A stretch of 64,000 nucleotides of DNA from Spirometra erinaceieuropaei (Eukaryota > Platyhelminthes > Cestoda > Diphyllobothriidea > Diphyllobothriidae): the NCBI GenBank assembly GCA_902702965.1, contig CACRXP010000030.1, positions 1,242,222 to 1,306,221 on the forward strand, in the 5' to 3' direction. The notes beneath the pieces were generated by a model, which saw only the letters and a list, made by a program, of their open reading frames with translations, did no database searches and was not told the origin of the DNA. Of this stretch, positions 47,945 through 58,639 are shown piece after piece; position 1 is the first letter of the stretch; each line of letters starts with the position of its first letter. The translations under genes were made by a program, and so were the position numbers.

Positions 47945-48740
47945 CACGAACAGTGCGCGGTTATTCTCTCATGATGTTTTTTTTGCGACCGAAACAAGTA
48001 AAATGACTCCCTCAAGGTATGATCTATGCAAGGATTCACTAGAAATACGGACAACCGGATAAACTCTGCATCAAACTGTCTTGAGTTCTCCAATTCCGGC
48101 GAAATTGTCTAATCGAAACAGTACGCTTTTCGTTTACTTGAAAGGATTACTAAACTCTGAAAAATCGATAAAGTAGTTTAAGAGTGCCTCGTGGATTCGT
48201 GATTTCCTAAAATTTGTCAGGAAGGCATTAATTAAGCATGTAAGCACTAATAACCTCATGGCGTGACGCTAAAATTGCTGATGTGAACGCCTTAACTCTT
48301 ACTGGATTTAAAAAATTATCTCATTGCAGCAAAACGAGAACGTAAGCAAAATCTACCTAATAAGTCATAATATTTGGGTGTTGTTTGCAAACACAGCTGC
48401 AAAAACATTCAGGACTAAACGTACTGCCCTCCTTGGATCGGCTCGATCTTTTCCCAATCTGTTCGTACTTCCAACCTCACAAAGGCGGGTGTTTCATCCT
48501 AACATCTCACAGAACACTTCCAAGCAGTCCTTAATGAGATCCGGGGAAAGACGTTCGAACGGACCGGATATCCTAGGGAAGCTTTGCTGAATTGCCTCTT
48601 CAATGGAGATTTTATCGAATGGAAATTCACCAGGGAGAACTGCGCGCATTAGAGTTATCCTGAAGATCTGTCACTCAAATTTTCGATTGACTGCGTTTAA
48701 TGTTTAACAGTCCACCCTATGATCCACCCTACCGTTTAAT
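47945..48740. other. No supported gene
   Basis: An 88-codon frame at 48324-48590 follows an acceptor-like TCTCATTGCAG, but no domain or donor supports it. Confidence 0.4.
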
Positions 48741-48744
48741 ATTC

Positions 48745-48960
48745 CCGATCGAAACCGACAGGGCAACGGGTTTCTGGCCCAGTGGTTAGAGGCTTTGGAC
48801 CTCTAACTAATAGGTCGCGAGTGCAAACCTCGGGTTTTCCGCACTTCGGGTTGGGTATGACTGCCGGACGACTGCTAATAGGCCAGAAATGGCCATTCCA
48901 GTCTCCATTGTCTTTGTCGGTAATGCCATTATACCTAGAATTAAATTAAAACGAAATTCT
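48745..48960 (+). repeat. SINE family B, full copy
   Basis: CCCGATCGAAACCGACAGGG, A-box-like TGGCCCAGTGGTTAGAGGC, AGGTCGCGAGTGCAAACCTC (decayed B box), TTCGGGTTGGGTATGACTGC, then GGCCAGAAATGGCCATTCCA and TTGTCTTTGTCGGTAATGCC. Colinear with 7390-7625 throughout. Confidence 0.7.
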
Positions 48961-48964
48961 GAGA

Positions 48965-50150
48965 CGCTTAACTCCGCATCATCATATGACGAATATGGTT
49001 TCTAAAACAGGTTGCACATCGGCGACAGCAAGGATTTAGATGGGTTTATAATTTTTCATGCCGGAAAGCCTTTCTTGAGACTGACTTATGAAAACTCCTG
49101 ACTATCGGATACCCTGAAAGCAACATTCTTAGGCCAAAATTACGGCCGTCCGAAGCACACATTTGCTCCAACTGATGGGACAAAATAAACTATATTCTTT
49201 CCCAAACGGAACAGCAAAAACTAGCTACTACTGGCTACTTCAGCTCTGACTAGAGAAGTGTCGGATGAGATTTCAGTCACGTTGAGTGAAAGGGAGCGCC
49301 CACTTAATTCTGTGTAATCAATATGTCCGATGACAAGATAATCCGAACACTATAGTATTCCAGATGAAAGCGCTGATCGTCAGTTCTGTGCGTTCCGTTG
49401 AGGGTCTAGAGCAACCGGTTTGACGAATGGCACAGAGGGACGCTTACAAGCATCAGATAAGATGGCCTCAGACCACACCAAAGCAAATGCTTAGATTCAG
49501 CTGATAATTCATCTGCGTACTTACACAATTCGACAGATGCCTCGGTAACCTGTCAGCGTAGTCAGTACACAACGTCATTCATTTGCAACTACACAGGAAG
49601 ACTAAGGGTTCAGCTGTCATTGTGAAAATGCTCGAATTCGCGCGCATTTGGGGAATGGCGAAAGATGAGTTCAGAAGGAAAAAAGGATGGCTCAAAATCA
49701 AGAAGGACGTCTTCTGAAATTAAAACCAGGGATCAGGCCGGTTGATAATGGTCAGGTAGAGAGTTAAGGGGCCCAGACGTCGAAACGTGGAAGCTTTTAT
49801 GTTGTATTCGTGCCGCTGATAGCCAGTGACACCTTACACTGACTGGGTTCAGTCTCTAGACATCCCAAGTACAACTTAAACAAAACAACAAACCAGCCAA
49901 TGGGAAATCTGTTTCCGTTCTGCCATAACAAGAGGATCAAACAACAAGTTGAGTCCCGTTGGTCAACGTTGCAGCTATCTAATTTCCTCAGAAATTATTT
50001 GCTATGGTGGAATAAATCAGTCTTTTTGAGACTGGAATTTGGTATGCGTAATTGCACTGAAGTCCCCCAATGACAGCGGATAAATCGCGTAATATTTAAG
50101 AAATTTCAATAGGCATGCTAACTTGGAACAAATCTGTAACTTCTGAGAAG
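48965..50150. other. No gene seen
   Basis: About 1.2 kb of AT-balanced sequence without recognisable features. Confidence 0.5.
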
Positions 50151-50156
50151 ATTAAA

Positions 50157-50480
50157 AAGCTGCAATTGCAAAACTAAAATATCTACTAAACATAACCCTC
50201 GGGAATACTGGGAAACCCACTGATGAGCCTAACCCCTCGTAGCTGTCATGCAGCACCAGAGTGCCGGCGAAACACGTGTTTGGGCTTTTAGCTAGTATAT
50301 GTGCTACCAGTATGGTATATGTGGCTACCTGTTGGCAGTTTATGAATATTACGCGGTTGTTCACCAGTGGCGGATGGACTTCGGCCCAAATATTCATATC
50401 AGAATCCTGTCTGAGCCGATAAGTTTCAGATAGATCGATTTACACCAAGTTTGCGATTGATGTCTGGGGAAATTAAGTGG
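50157..50480 (+). mobile_element. Hammerhead-bearing tandem repeat, first monomer
   Basis: The monomer runs from CTGCAATTGCAAAAC to the equivalent CTGCAATTTCAAAA at 50481, a period of about 321 bp. It carries the hammerhead motif at 50216-50284, then TTTTAGCTAGTATATGTGCT and a TACCAGTATGGTATATG hairpin-like run. It has no coding capacity. A tandem short unit with a hammerhead is the arrangement of retrozymes and flatworm hammerhead SINE/satellites. Confidence 0.7.
50216..50284 (+). ncRNA. Hammerhead ribozyme, complete core, 8-nt palindromic helix III
   Basis: Helix I: CCCA (50216-50219) pairs with TGGG (50281-50284). CTGATGA is at 50220-50226. Helix II opens with GCC (50227-50229) and closes with GGC (50266-50268), with a long internal arm that holds further pairing. 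GAAA is at 50269-50272. Helix III is the palindrome ACACGTGT (50272-50279), with U50280 as the expected cleavage base. All invariant core bases are present. Self-cleavage is inferred from sequence only. Confidence 0.75.
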
Positions 50481-50690
50481 CTGCAATTTCAAAATTGCAG
50501 TAAGCGTTAGAGAGTACGCAGGGAACAGTGAGGGACTCGCTAATAAACCGAACCTCCCGCAGCTACGTCACGCAGTGGCGAAATATCGGCGAAACACGCG
50601 TTTGGGCTTTTAGCTAGCACATGTGCTGTCGAGCACGGTACATCGAGTAACCCAAGAATCGACATGTCCGCATGTGAAACGCGGATCGCA
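50481..50690 (+). mobile_element. Hammerhead-bearing tandem repeat, second monomer (decayed)
   Basis: Colinear with the first monomer: GGGAACAGTGAGGGACTCG, core now CTAATAA, GCAGCTACGTCACGCAG, GGCGAAACACGCGTTTGGGC, then TTTTAGCTAGCACATGTGCT and CGAGCACGGTACATCGAG. The first core strand and helix I no longer fit, so it should not cleave. It diverges from the first monomer after about 50650. Confidence 0.7.
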
Positions 50691-50892
50691 GGAAAAGTGA
50701 GAAAGTAAGGCGAGCACTAATGCCACCTCGGATGTGCGGCGCAGACCACATGCATGTGTCGTAGTGGTTAATCCCTTTGCCCTGTGCCCCCGCATCAGCA
50801 CTTTCCTATTCCTCCGTCTCCTCTTCAACTTCCCTTCCTCCTCCTGCTTCTCCTTCCTCCCGGCAGAGTAACTTGGTTTGCACACAGTATCG

Positions 50893-51007
50893 TCACCACC
50901 ACCACCACCACCACCACCACCNNNNNNNNNNNNNNNNNNNNNNNNNNNNNNNNNNNNNNNNNNNNNNNNNNNNNNNNNNNNNNNNNNNNNNNNNNNNNNN
51001 NNNNNNN

Positions 51008-51065
<58 letters not shown>
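50893..51065. repeat. (CAC)n and (TCA)n microsatellite around an assembly gap
   Basis: CAC units (50893-50921), 86 N (50922-51007), then 19 TCA units. Low-complexity frames in both directions come from this tract. It is the complement of the (GAT)n type at 15.0 kb. Confidence 0.95.
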
Positions 51066-51069
51066 ATAA

Positions 51070-52535
51070 TTAATTCGGAGACATAGAATTCTGCGCAATA
51101 AAGGAAATCGTACGTGGTGGATCCTTTTATCTGCCGACTATGCCCGCCTACACTGACAGACAAACGCCCGAAACACGCACGGAAAGAACTGCTCAAAGGA
51201 CTGGCGGTATTAAATTCGGACTGATTAATTTCAGGAAAAGGGCTTATTTCGAGACAAACTGTAAAGCCTGTGTCAACCAAATCCGATTTGCAAGGGTAGG
51301 AAATTTGTTTATAGTTATTTTCTACATAATACAATGCGTCAAAACTCGTAGTTTTGCAAAACACAGGGTTAACTAAGAATCTAAGTGGCAAACATCATCC
51401 AATATGAAAGTCAAGACGTTGCAAGGGCAGAGTTACGTACAGGGAACACCATATATCCAAATGGGACCACCGCCGATGCGATCATAGTTTGATTCTCTAG
51501 TGAGCCAGACCGATGAGGAGATCTTTCTAGGCACCAGTGAGCGTCAGAGTGTATATGGTAGAACATCTATTGATAATTTTATTTTTGAAGTTCTTGCCGA
51601 CCCCGCTGCAAATGCAAACAAATAATTCATGCCCATTGGTTAGAAAACACTCAGTGTTAGCGAGTAAAACCCAACAGTTTGCCCCAACATAAAAGTACAC
51701 ATAGTTCCAGGCAAATTCAAACTCAATTTATGGTTTGGTGGTTATACCAGAGCGGTGCAGACTATATGGCCACTGCAACATTAATGCGAGAACAGAGGTC
51801 AGCAACTCAAAAACGAAAACAGCCGCTCTCGATTTAATGGAGTAAGAAGGTTATCCAATCTCCTTGCTGGATTTACTTCGGATATCCTAGCAACTACATT
51901 CTCTGTGTGGTCCAACGGCGTTCTTTTTGTATTTATTCTGTTTATGTTAAAATATTGCTTGCAGTCGACTGCAGTTCAGCCTTATTTTTGCGCAAAACTC
52001 GCCTTTTCAAGAAGTTTAGGTGAAATACTGGGGGCTCCTTGCAAGCTCATTGGTTTTGAGTAAGTAAGCGATCCGGTCCGCCCATTATAGTGGCCTGTAA
52101 TACAGTGAAAGGGACATATTACATGAAACAGGGCTCCCTCATCTAAAGGTCCATATTTGCGTTGCCCAAATTCTCATGTGACATCTGGGTACAGGGGTTT
52201 TCGTAGACTGTTTAAATCTGCCGCACATTTACGGAGATGGCATGTCCTACAATTTTTTACTAGCTAGAAAATTACTTTTATTTGAAGTAGATTGCTGAAA
52301 ATGACACTATTCGCTGCACGAGAGGGAGTGTCGCCAGTCAGGATACACCATCCAACCAAATCCACTCATTGGGGCGCTAAGAATGACATTTTACCCTCTA
52401 ACTTCGTTATTCTTTGGACTGAAAAAGATATCGGGAGTGGGAATTGATCTACCTCGTTTTTCAGGAAAGAAAACAACGTCCATTTAAAAGAAACCGGATA
52501 TTGCGTTTTATTTAAAGTATTGTCTGCTTGCGGCT
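51070..52535. other. No gene seen
   Basis: AT-rich spacer without recognised features. Confidence 0.45.
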
Positions 52536-52541
52536 ATGTAC

Positions 52542-52845
52542 TTTTCGTATCTTTTGGGCTGCAAATAGATTCTGCAGCAGAAAAGCTGTTGATTTTCTCA
52601 AGCAATTTATTAATCAAGTCACTTGTAAACCACCCCATAGGATCTGAAACGCTGCTGAGTGAGGCATGTTGCATCTGCGCATGGGGTAGCGCTTCCCAGC
52701 AAAGTGCTTCCAATGTTTTCTTCATTCGTTGATCAACACGGAGTCTAACGCCATCATGCTGCAGAACCACTGCATCAAGTCTTCCCTTATGTTCTGACCT
52801 CTTTGTTTTTAGTGCTCGACTCAAACTAATTGATTGTGGTTTTCC
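52542..52845 (-). other. Possible exon, unknown protein
   Basis: The minus strand has an open frame with protein-like composition: RALKTKRSEHKGRLDAVVLQ, HDGVRLRVDQRMKKTLEALC, WEALPHAQMQHASLSSVSDP and FTSDLINKLLEKINSF. A donor-like AAAA|GTACAT falls at 52542/52541. The acceptor side is unclear; the nearest AG, before TTTGAG, has a poor pyrimidine tract. I recognise no family. Confidence 0.3.
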
Positions 52846-52849
52846 TCAC

Positions 52850-54235
52850 TCAGCAACGACAGTTTCAGTTATCATCAGTGAATAAAAATACACTACTCCT
52901 TTTGATCTCGCCAGATACGCAGCGAATCTTTGTCTTCGTAAATATTCTGCTCTGGGGGTGATGCTTTCAGTCAGGGAGACGTTTCCAGGGTTTTTAGCGT
53001 TGAGAATTATCACAACTGATACACTGTTTATAACTAGTCACGATTTGTGCAGACGTGAGTGCCTTGAAGGCAACACTTCATAACTTATTTTACGCTTTAC
53101 TTAATATCTTTCAGTCAGTTCATGCAGCATCCATATCCCTTGTTTTTATATCATTTCAATTATAAGTAAACGTTTGCAACTAATGCATTTATCAACGTCT
53201 AATACTGCCGACTTTTTAATTCTTGACATGGATCGTGATCAAGTAACTTTTCCAATTCTTCATCAGCACATCTTTCCGGCTTTCCTGAAGGTTCTTTCTA
53301 TTCCATGTCAAAATCCTCTCTTCAAACTAATTCCTGCAGGCTCTTTTAGGGCAAGCATGTTCGTCACACGTTTCTTAGAGTTGTATTTTTTTAAAATCCG
53401 AGGATAAAAACAATTCTTCCCACAAATGCTTCTTTTTTAGCACAAAGTCGCCCCCCCCCATCAAAAACGTCAATGTTTAAGCTTCACCAAAATGTCATAG
53501 GCTAGATATGACAGCTTTGTTTAAGTAATTTGCGAAGTATGTGTTGTCATTTTAAGTCGTCTTTTTCGGCAGTACCTGTTAAAATATTTGTAACGAAGCG
53601 GCACGAACTGAAATGCCTGAATAATTGATCGCCTAATGGAGAAGAAGGTGGTCATTCAAGTTTAAAACTTGTAGATAGACTGTTTAGTTCGGAATTGCGG
53701 GTTTGTAATTTTTATTTCAAATTTCTGCTTGAGTAGATAATAAATTACATGAAATCCGCACTCTTGGAAAAACGTAGACGATCCGTTTTTATTCCGACTT
53801 ATTGGATTCACTTGAGAAGTAAATTTCCCTTTCTGACAGACAGACTGTCTAATTAATGTCATATTAAGTAAAAAGAACAATTTGGGTAAAACCAGTGTTC
53901 CCTTTTATCCGGAAATTTCCTATGCCATTGAGATCCGCAGCGAAAGAGCATATGCTTGCTTTCTGCCTTAAGTGGTCCTTAATGCAAACCAAGAGAATTC
54001 AAATAACATGCCGTTTGAAACTTTACATTTCGGTGTTACACTCATTAAATGGGGAGTGGTCCAAATATAAAAAATGAAGTCTCCTCAAAAAACACAATAG
54101 GCAAACTATTTGACCATTGTTTGCTTTACCACACTGATATTTCAGAGGCGTGAACAACTGTCCACACAGCACACATAATGTGATGAAGAAGTTCAGATAG
54201 CCGATACAAGCGAAGATGCGTGTTCCAGGAACTAG
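52850..54235. other. No gene seen
   Basis: AT-rich spacer. A 77-codon frame at 53174-53407 (+) has hydrophobic stretches but nothing recognisable. Confidence 0.4.
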
Positions 54236-54241
54236 TTGATC

Positions 54242-54379
54242 AGAAGAAGAAACGATCGCTGGAACAAGGGCTTTATTCGCCTGCCGTTTCCGATGATGGA
54301 TTTCTGATGATGAATTCAAGTGAGAATCCGAAAGTTCAGGCGAATAAAGCCCTTGTTCCAGCGATCGCTTCTTCTTCTG
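54242..54379. mobile_element. Foldback of two PLE hammerhead units
   Basis: Two 42-bp arms (54242-54283 and 54338-54379) are inverted repeats with a single mismatch, spaced by 54 bp. Each arm is the 3' flank of the hammerhead unit (GCGATCGCTGGAACAAGGGC orientation on the left). The spacer holds the core on the plus strand: CTGATGA (54304-54310), helix II, and GAAA (54330-54333), but then GTTC where CGTC is expected. Confidence 0.85.
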
Positions 54380-54384
54380 AAGTT

Positions 54385-55310
54385 CAGGTAATTCTGTCTG
54401 CAATTGACTTTGAACGGATACGGCGATTACCGCTTGTGTCGTTTGCAGGTCTCTTTAAAATAAGTGGTGTTGCTTTGTAGTGAATTATTAAGGATACAAC
54501 TACGCCTAGCGAAAAAAGCAGTATCCAACAAGACGGTCGATATAAGAAGAAAATAGAACAATTTTGCTCTTCCGACACAACAAATACCTAATCTTACCCG
54601 TTTAGGCCATTAACAGGGAATAATTTTAGCTTTGCCCTTTGACATACTTAGGAAGAATAAGAACAAAACGTTGGTTCTATTTGCATTTTTGGGCTAGGCA
54701 CCGACTCATGCAACAAAGAACCCGCTGGCCGCCGGTGCACAACTAGCTGTGAGTTGAGATCTTGTCCTTTGGCAGATTTGACCAGGTAGTAATAAATCGA
54801 AGGATAATTTATCACCAAAACAAACAGCTAATTAGGGCTTTAAAAGTGGTTACACGGCCATTAGTTTCGTTAAGAGACCAATCAGGCCGTCAGCAACGAG
54901 AACAATCAACTGCAAAATGCGTACAGACATCATAAAAATAACCATTTCTCCCTCAGTAACGATAGAATTAATCGATGTCATGGAGTTACCATAATTGTGC
55001 ACGCCATTGCCCCTGTCCACAACAGAACGGAGGTGTTCTTTACTATGATTTAATCTCCTCAGAAAATCGTTAACACTTTCTCCCATAACCTACGGTATAT
55101 TCGCATTCCTGTGAACAAATTTTTCCTAAACCGCATAAAAGATATATTGAGGTCTATCAAACAAAGTGGCACAAAAAAGGACGCAAATTTTTGATGGAAG
55201 AGAGACTTATTTTTGTGTTAAATGCTTATATGAAATCAGTCATCATAAACACTCCGGTCGTCTTGTCATCTGTTATATTGTAGTGTATAATATGCAAAGG
55301 AACAGTAGAA
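54385..55310. other. No supported gene
   Basis: A 78-codon frame at 54850-55086 (-) ends in a hydrophobic SVRILQLIVLVADGLIGLL stretch. Nothing else supports it as an exon. Confidence 0.35.
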
Positions 55311-55312
55311 TA

Positions 55313-55612
55313 CAATACTGGAACACATAGATGCTTTGGCAGAGTCTGAATAATTAATATTGACCCAATTGTAAGAATCTTGGCGCCTCGATGGGATTCG
55401 AACCCACGACAGTAAAGGAAGGCTTTAGTACAGCCAACGCTCTAATCACTTGAGCTACAAGGCCCCGCCGTACGATGCGAATTTAATCACATTTGGGTCA
55501 AGTTACCCGCCCAACCTACTGCAACGTCTGGAATCCACCAAATATGATACAGCAGACTGACTGCCCATGCAGGATTTCCTAAGTGATTTACCTAGAATCC
55601 ACCAGATGACTA
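55313..55612 (-). repeat. tRNA-derived SINE family A, full copy
   Basis: On the minus strand: head GTAGTCATCTGGTGGATTC, GGAAATCCTGCATGGGCAGT, TTGGTGGATTCCAGACGTTG. Then the tRNA-like segment with A box TAGCTCAAGTGATTAGAGC and exact B box GGTTCGAATCC (55405-55393 region), then tail AAGATTCTTACAATTGGGTC. The tRNA-like part has GCTC/GAGC D-arm pairing and a T-arm, with extra bases between anticodon-like and T regions. It is therefore not a functional tRNA gene. Confidence 0.75.
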
Positions 55613-55621
55613 CCAGGCTCA

Positions 55622-55715
55622 CACAATTCATAGACGATTTGGCAGATTTGAAATAATTTATACTGACTCAACTGTGGAAAACTCGGTGCCTCCGTGGGAT
55701 TAAACTCGCGCCGTC
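55622..55715 (-). repeat. SINE family A, 3' fragment
   Basis: The minus strand carries a decayed B box (GTTTAATCCCACGG), GGCACCGAGTTTTCCACAGT, TGAGTCAGTATAAATTATTT and a CTGCCAAATCGTCTATGA end. It stops exactly where the next, oppositely oriented copy begins. Confidence 0.65.
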
Positions 55716-55850
55716 CGGCGTGGCCTCGTAGCTCAGGTGGTTAGAGCGTTGGCTGTACTAAAGCCTTCACCTTACTGTCGTGGGTTTGAATCCCACAGAG
55801 GCACTGAGTTTTCTACTGTTGGGTCACTATGAATGCTGGAATACTGTATT
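55716..55850 (+). repeat. SINE family A, tRNA-like part and tail
   Basis: A box TAGCTCAGGTGGTTAGAGC (55730-55748), anticodon-like arm GGCTGTACTAAAGCC, B box GGTTTGAATCC, then GAGGCACTGAGTTTTCTACT and GTTGGGTCACTATGAATGCT. The head segment is missing. It is head to head with 55622-55715. Confidence 0.7.
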
Positions 55851-56352
55851 TGCCTTTATATGTCATAATTCACCCATCCTGGTGCAATTCATGTCATTGT
55901 GTGATGTTAAATTTTGCCCTGAGTAAGTGTTCTTCAAATTGCCCTTATCTGACTTCTCGGTTTGCGGTAAGATATATTTCTTTCTCAGCCAGAAATTAAA
56001 AACGAAGTCGTTGTTTAAAAGACGGTCTTTTCCGCACTGTCATGAAGCTTTATGAGACGCGGAGCAGACGGTTTGCGCGTTCCAGAAGACTTTTGGGAGC
56101 TGCATGTGACTGCACGAGTTACGTAATCTTCAGTATAGACACAGTGATCTTCGCCGGACTGTGTGTCCGACTTATTCGTTCATACAGTAGGTTGGACGGA
56201 ACTATTTGGGATTTCCCATTAAACGGCCACCCGTGCACCCAACTTCTACTTACGTCTCCTCACTGCTGGCCCACAGTGGTCTAATGGGACACCTTCGCAC
56301 GCACGGCAGCATCTCTAGCGTCAACGTCGACACCAAAGATCATAGCAAATCT

Positions 56353-56547
56353 TGAAGGAGGAGACAGGATCGCTGGGACAAGGGTTTTATTAGCCTGACG
56401 TTTCGGATGCCTGCTAGAACACATCGTCAGAGACAAAATCAGATACGGGTGATGATGAGATACGCTCTGATGATGGGTTCGAGCAGGAATCCAAAACGTA
56501 AGGCCAGTAAAGCTCTTGTCCCAGCGATCGTGTCTCCTTCTTCAAGA
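56353..56547. mobile_element. Foldback of two complete hammerhead units
   Basis: Left arm (minus orientation): CTGACGA (56430-56424), GAAACGTC (56404-56397), TAATAAAACCC. Right arm (plus orientation): CTGATGA (56467-56473), helix II GGGTTC/GAATCC, then AAAACGTA. The two arms are inverted repeats over about 90 bp. Each strand's RNA would carry one imperfect sense hammerhead and its near-complement. Confidence 0.85.
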
Positions 56548-56674
56548 CTAATTTCTGGGACTCGTCTCTTCGCTTCTATCGATCATAACGAATGCGGACA
56601 GAAGTGCAAGTTCCGGATTCGAATCGGCCTAGTTAGATGGTTCAACACAAGCAACTACACTTCTCTGACAACAC

Positions 56675-56940
56675 CTTCCCTTTCTCCACGCGGATCATAG
56701 CAACTGCGAAAGCTGAATCCCCAGTGGACCCAGGACCAGGACTCCTTGTTTTGCTGTCCGTAACAACTTCACTCCTGGACACGTGTGACTTCAAAAACTG
56801 GAAAAACTTTCCACGCGACAGCAGTCTGTCCAAGACACTAAAAAACAGTCGATGCTTCAGCTCTCCCGCCGTCTCCACGATTTTTTTTACCATGCGAAAG
56901 AACTCGTCCTTCACTTTCGTACCCACCTTATGACTATGTG
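56675..56940 (-). other. Possible exon, unknown protein
   Basis: The minus strand has an open frame of good composition: KVKDEFFRMVKKIVETAGEL, KHRLFFSVLDRLLSRGKFFQ, FLKSHVSRSEVVTDSKTRSP, GDSAFAVAMIRVEKGK. It ends at a donor-like GAAG|GTGTTG. The acceptor side is ambiguous (CCACATAG near 56935). No family is recognised. It lies next to the foldback above. Confidence 0.3.
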
Positions 56941-56949
56941 GCAGTCGCT

Positions 56950-57955
56950 AACAGTTTTTACAGAAATGTACTCCAATTAAGATGGGAATCACGTGTCAAC
57001 TACGACAGTGACTCATCGCAATGAATCAAATGAAGTTTGCACTACAGGTTGGGTGATCTGGCGTCCATTTGGGCATACGGGTACTTTCTGGGTAAATCCA
57101 CCTATCCTCTACGAAACTAAAAACCCTGTACAGTGTACAACGAAAGAGTATTTCGGTTTACCATTCGGAATTTTAGGTCTGAGATGGAAGATCTTTAAGC
57201 GCTTGCAGAGTCCGAGAAAATTAATGCACGGTAGGTGGTGTAACACAGTATTTTGTAACATAAATACCTCAAACCCCATGTCGCTGAAAGCTAAACGGTA
57301 TCAGAAAGTGTTCGTCCTTCAAAAGAAGGCAGTGTGTGTTTTATACATCGATATGTATTTACTAAGAAATATTTTTTTATCGGAGACTGTTTTTTTCCAC
57401 AAAAACGATCGTATTAGAAGGTTTTTGGTTTAAACCAAATAAAGCATCATATTCGAGTTCAAAAACAGAGGAAATAGTAGGAACTACACGCATTTGGTGC
57501 TTTGATTGTCCGTCCATTCTCATTTACTAGATAAGTCCACCTGTCAGGTATATAGACGACTAGGTTGTCTTAAGTAATTTGGATTGCTAAGCGCAAACCA
57601 GTTTTCTCCTTATTAGAGGGTCCTTCCCGCTATTGTGCAAGGCTCTTTTGATAAGTGTAAAATACTCCTGGTGGGATTAGTAGCAGAGCTGTTGACAGGA
57701 ATGAAAATGATTTGATGGTTGTAAGCGGGGCAGTCGGCTGTTTATTGAAAGAGTTAGGTTAAAGCCTCAAGCGTTAGTAGATATAAAGGAATACCATTGA
57801 GTACAATATGAGTGTCCATTCGATGCCAGTGAATGTCATTGCAGTCGATGACATGCTTCACAATGTTAATAACGTCTGTTGTTGAGTGCCAGATTGGTCG
57901 CTCTCCGAATATAGTGCCCATCTAAGCTATTGACAGTTTCTGAAGGCTGAAGCTG
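56950..57955. other. No supported gene
   Basis: A 146-codon frame at 56993-57433 (+) has no recognisable domain and is Phe/Lys-rich at its end. It is not called. Confidence 0.4.
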
Positions 57956-57964
57956 ACGCAATTT

Positions 57965-58140
57965 ACGCTCCAGGAAATGTTTTATAACATTTGACCGGGT
58001 AGACCTCCTGAGAAGATTAGTCTAAAAATAGGACCTATTCACAGGAGTAAATGCTCTTTCAGAATGGGGGCCTGGGATCGCTATGCGCCTTAGCAACTAA
58101 CAACGTGTTATAATCATTGCCCTGTGTAGACACTCATGTA
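57965..58140 (+). repeat. Direct repeat DR3, left copy
   Basis: CAGGAAATGTTTTATAACAT, TTGACCGGGTAGACCTCCTG, TTAGTCTAAAAATAGGACCT, GTAAATGCTCTTTCAGAAT, then GCAACTAACAACGTGTTATA and CCCTGTGTAGA. All are found again in order at 58640-58840. Confidence 0.85.
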
Positions 58141-58224
58141 AACATTTACGAATTCGAGTTCGGCAAACCTACCCCTTGATTATTCATCAAAAAGCCTGTA
58201 CAGTAGCATGAAGGGGAGGGTGGA

Positions 58225-58500
58225 GTATGAATTACGGGAGCCTGGTAGTCATCTGGTGGATTCCAGATGTATTATATAGGAAATCCTGCGTGGACAGTCA
58301 GTTTACTTTATCCCATTCGGTGGTATCAGACATTGCAGTAAGTTGGGCGGTCAAATTGGACTCAAATATGATTAAAATTGCGTCTTCCGGCGGAGCCTTG
58401 TAGCTCAGATTGTTAGAACGTTGGCTGTACTGAAGCTCCCCCTTGCTGTCTTGGGTCTGAATCGCATCGAGGCTCCGAGTTTTTCACTGTTAGGTCAAAC
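58225..58500 (+). repeat. tRNA-derived SINE family A, full copy
   Basis: Head GTAGTCATCTGGTGGATTCC (58246-58265), GGAAATCCTGCGTGGACAGT, then tRNA-like A box TAGCTCAGATTGTTAGAAC and weakened B box GGTCTGAATCGC, with tail GGCTCCGAGTTTTTCACTGT. Colinear with 55313-55612. It sits between the two DR3 copies. Confidence 0.72.
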
Positions 58501-58639
58501 TGAGGAATAGTAAAAGCTAAATAGCCAGTCAACAGTAAGTATGCGGGAGAGGGTTGAGTGTCTCCAGAGGTCAGGGGTTATAATCTAGTCTTGTCAGGGA
58601 GGCGAAGGGAAAGGTGTCAGGCCCTTAGTTGTGTCACTG

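Noticed and set aside
50777..51098. Long frames running through an N run with His, Ser or Met runs
   Set aside because: They translate a (TCA)n/(CAC)n microsatellite and an assembly gap.
55716..55810. Functional tRNA gene
   Set aside because: A and B boxes and D-arm pairing are present, but extra bases lie between the anticodon-like arm and T arm. The same segment recurs with a shared head and tail, as a SINE would.
56993..57433. 146-codon plus-strand open frame as a gene
   Set aside because: Composition drifts to low-complexity Phe/Lys. No family recognised.
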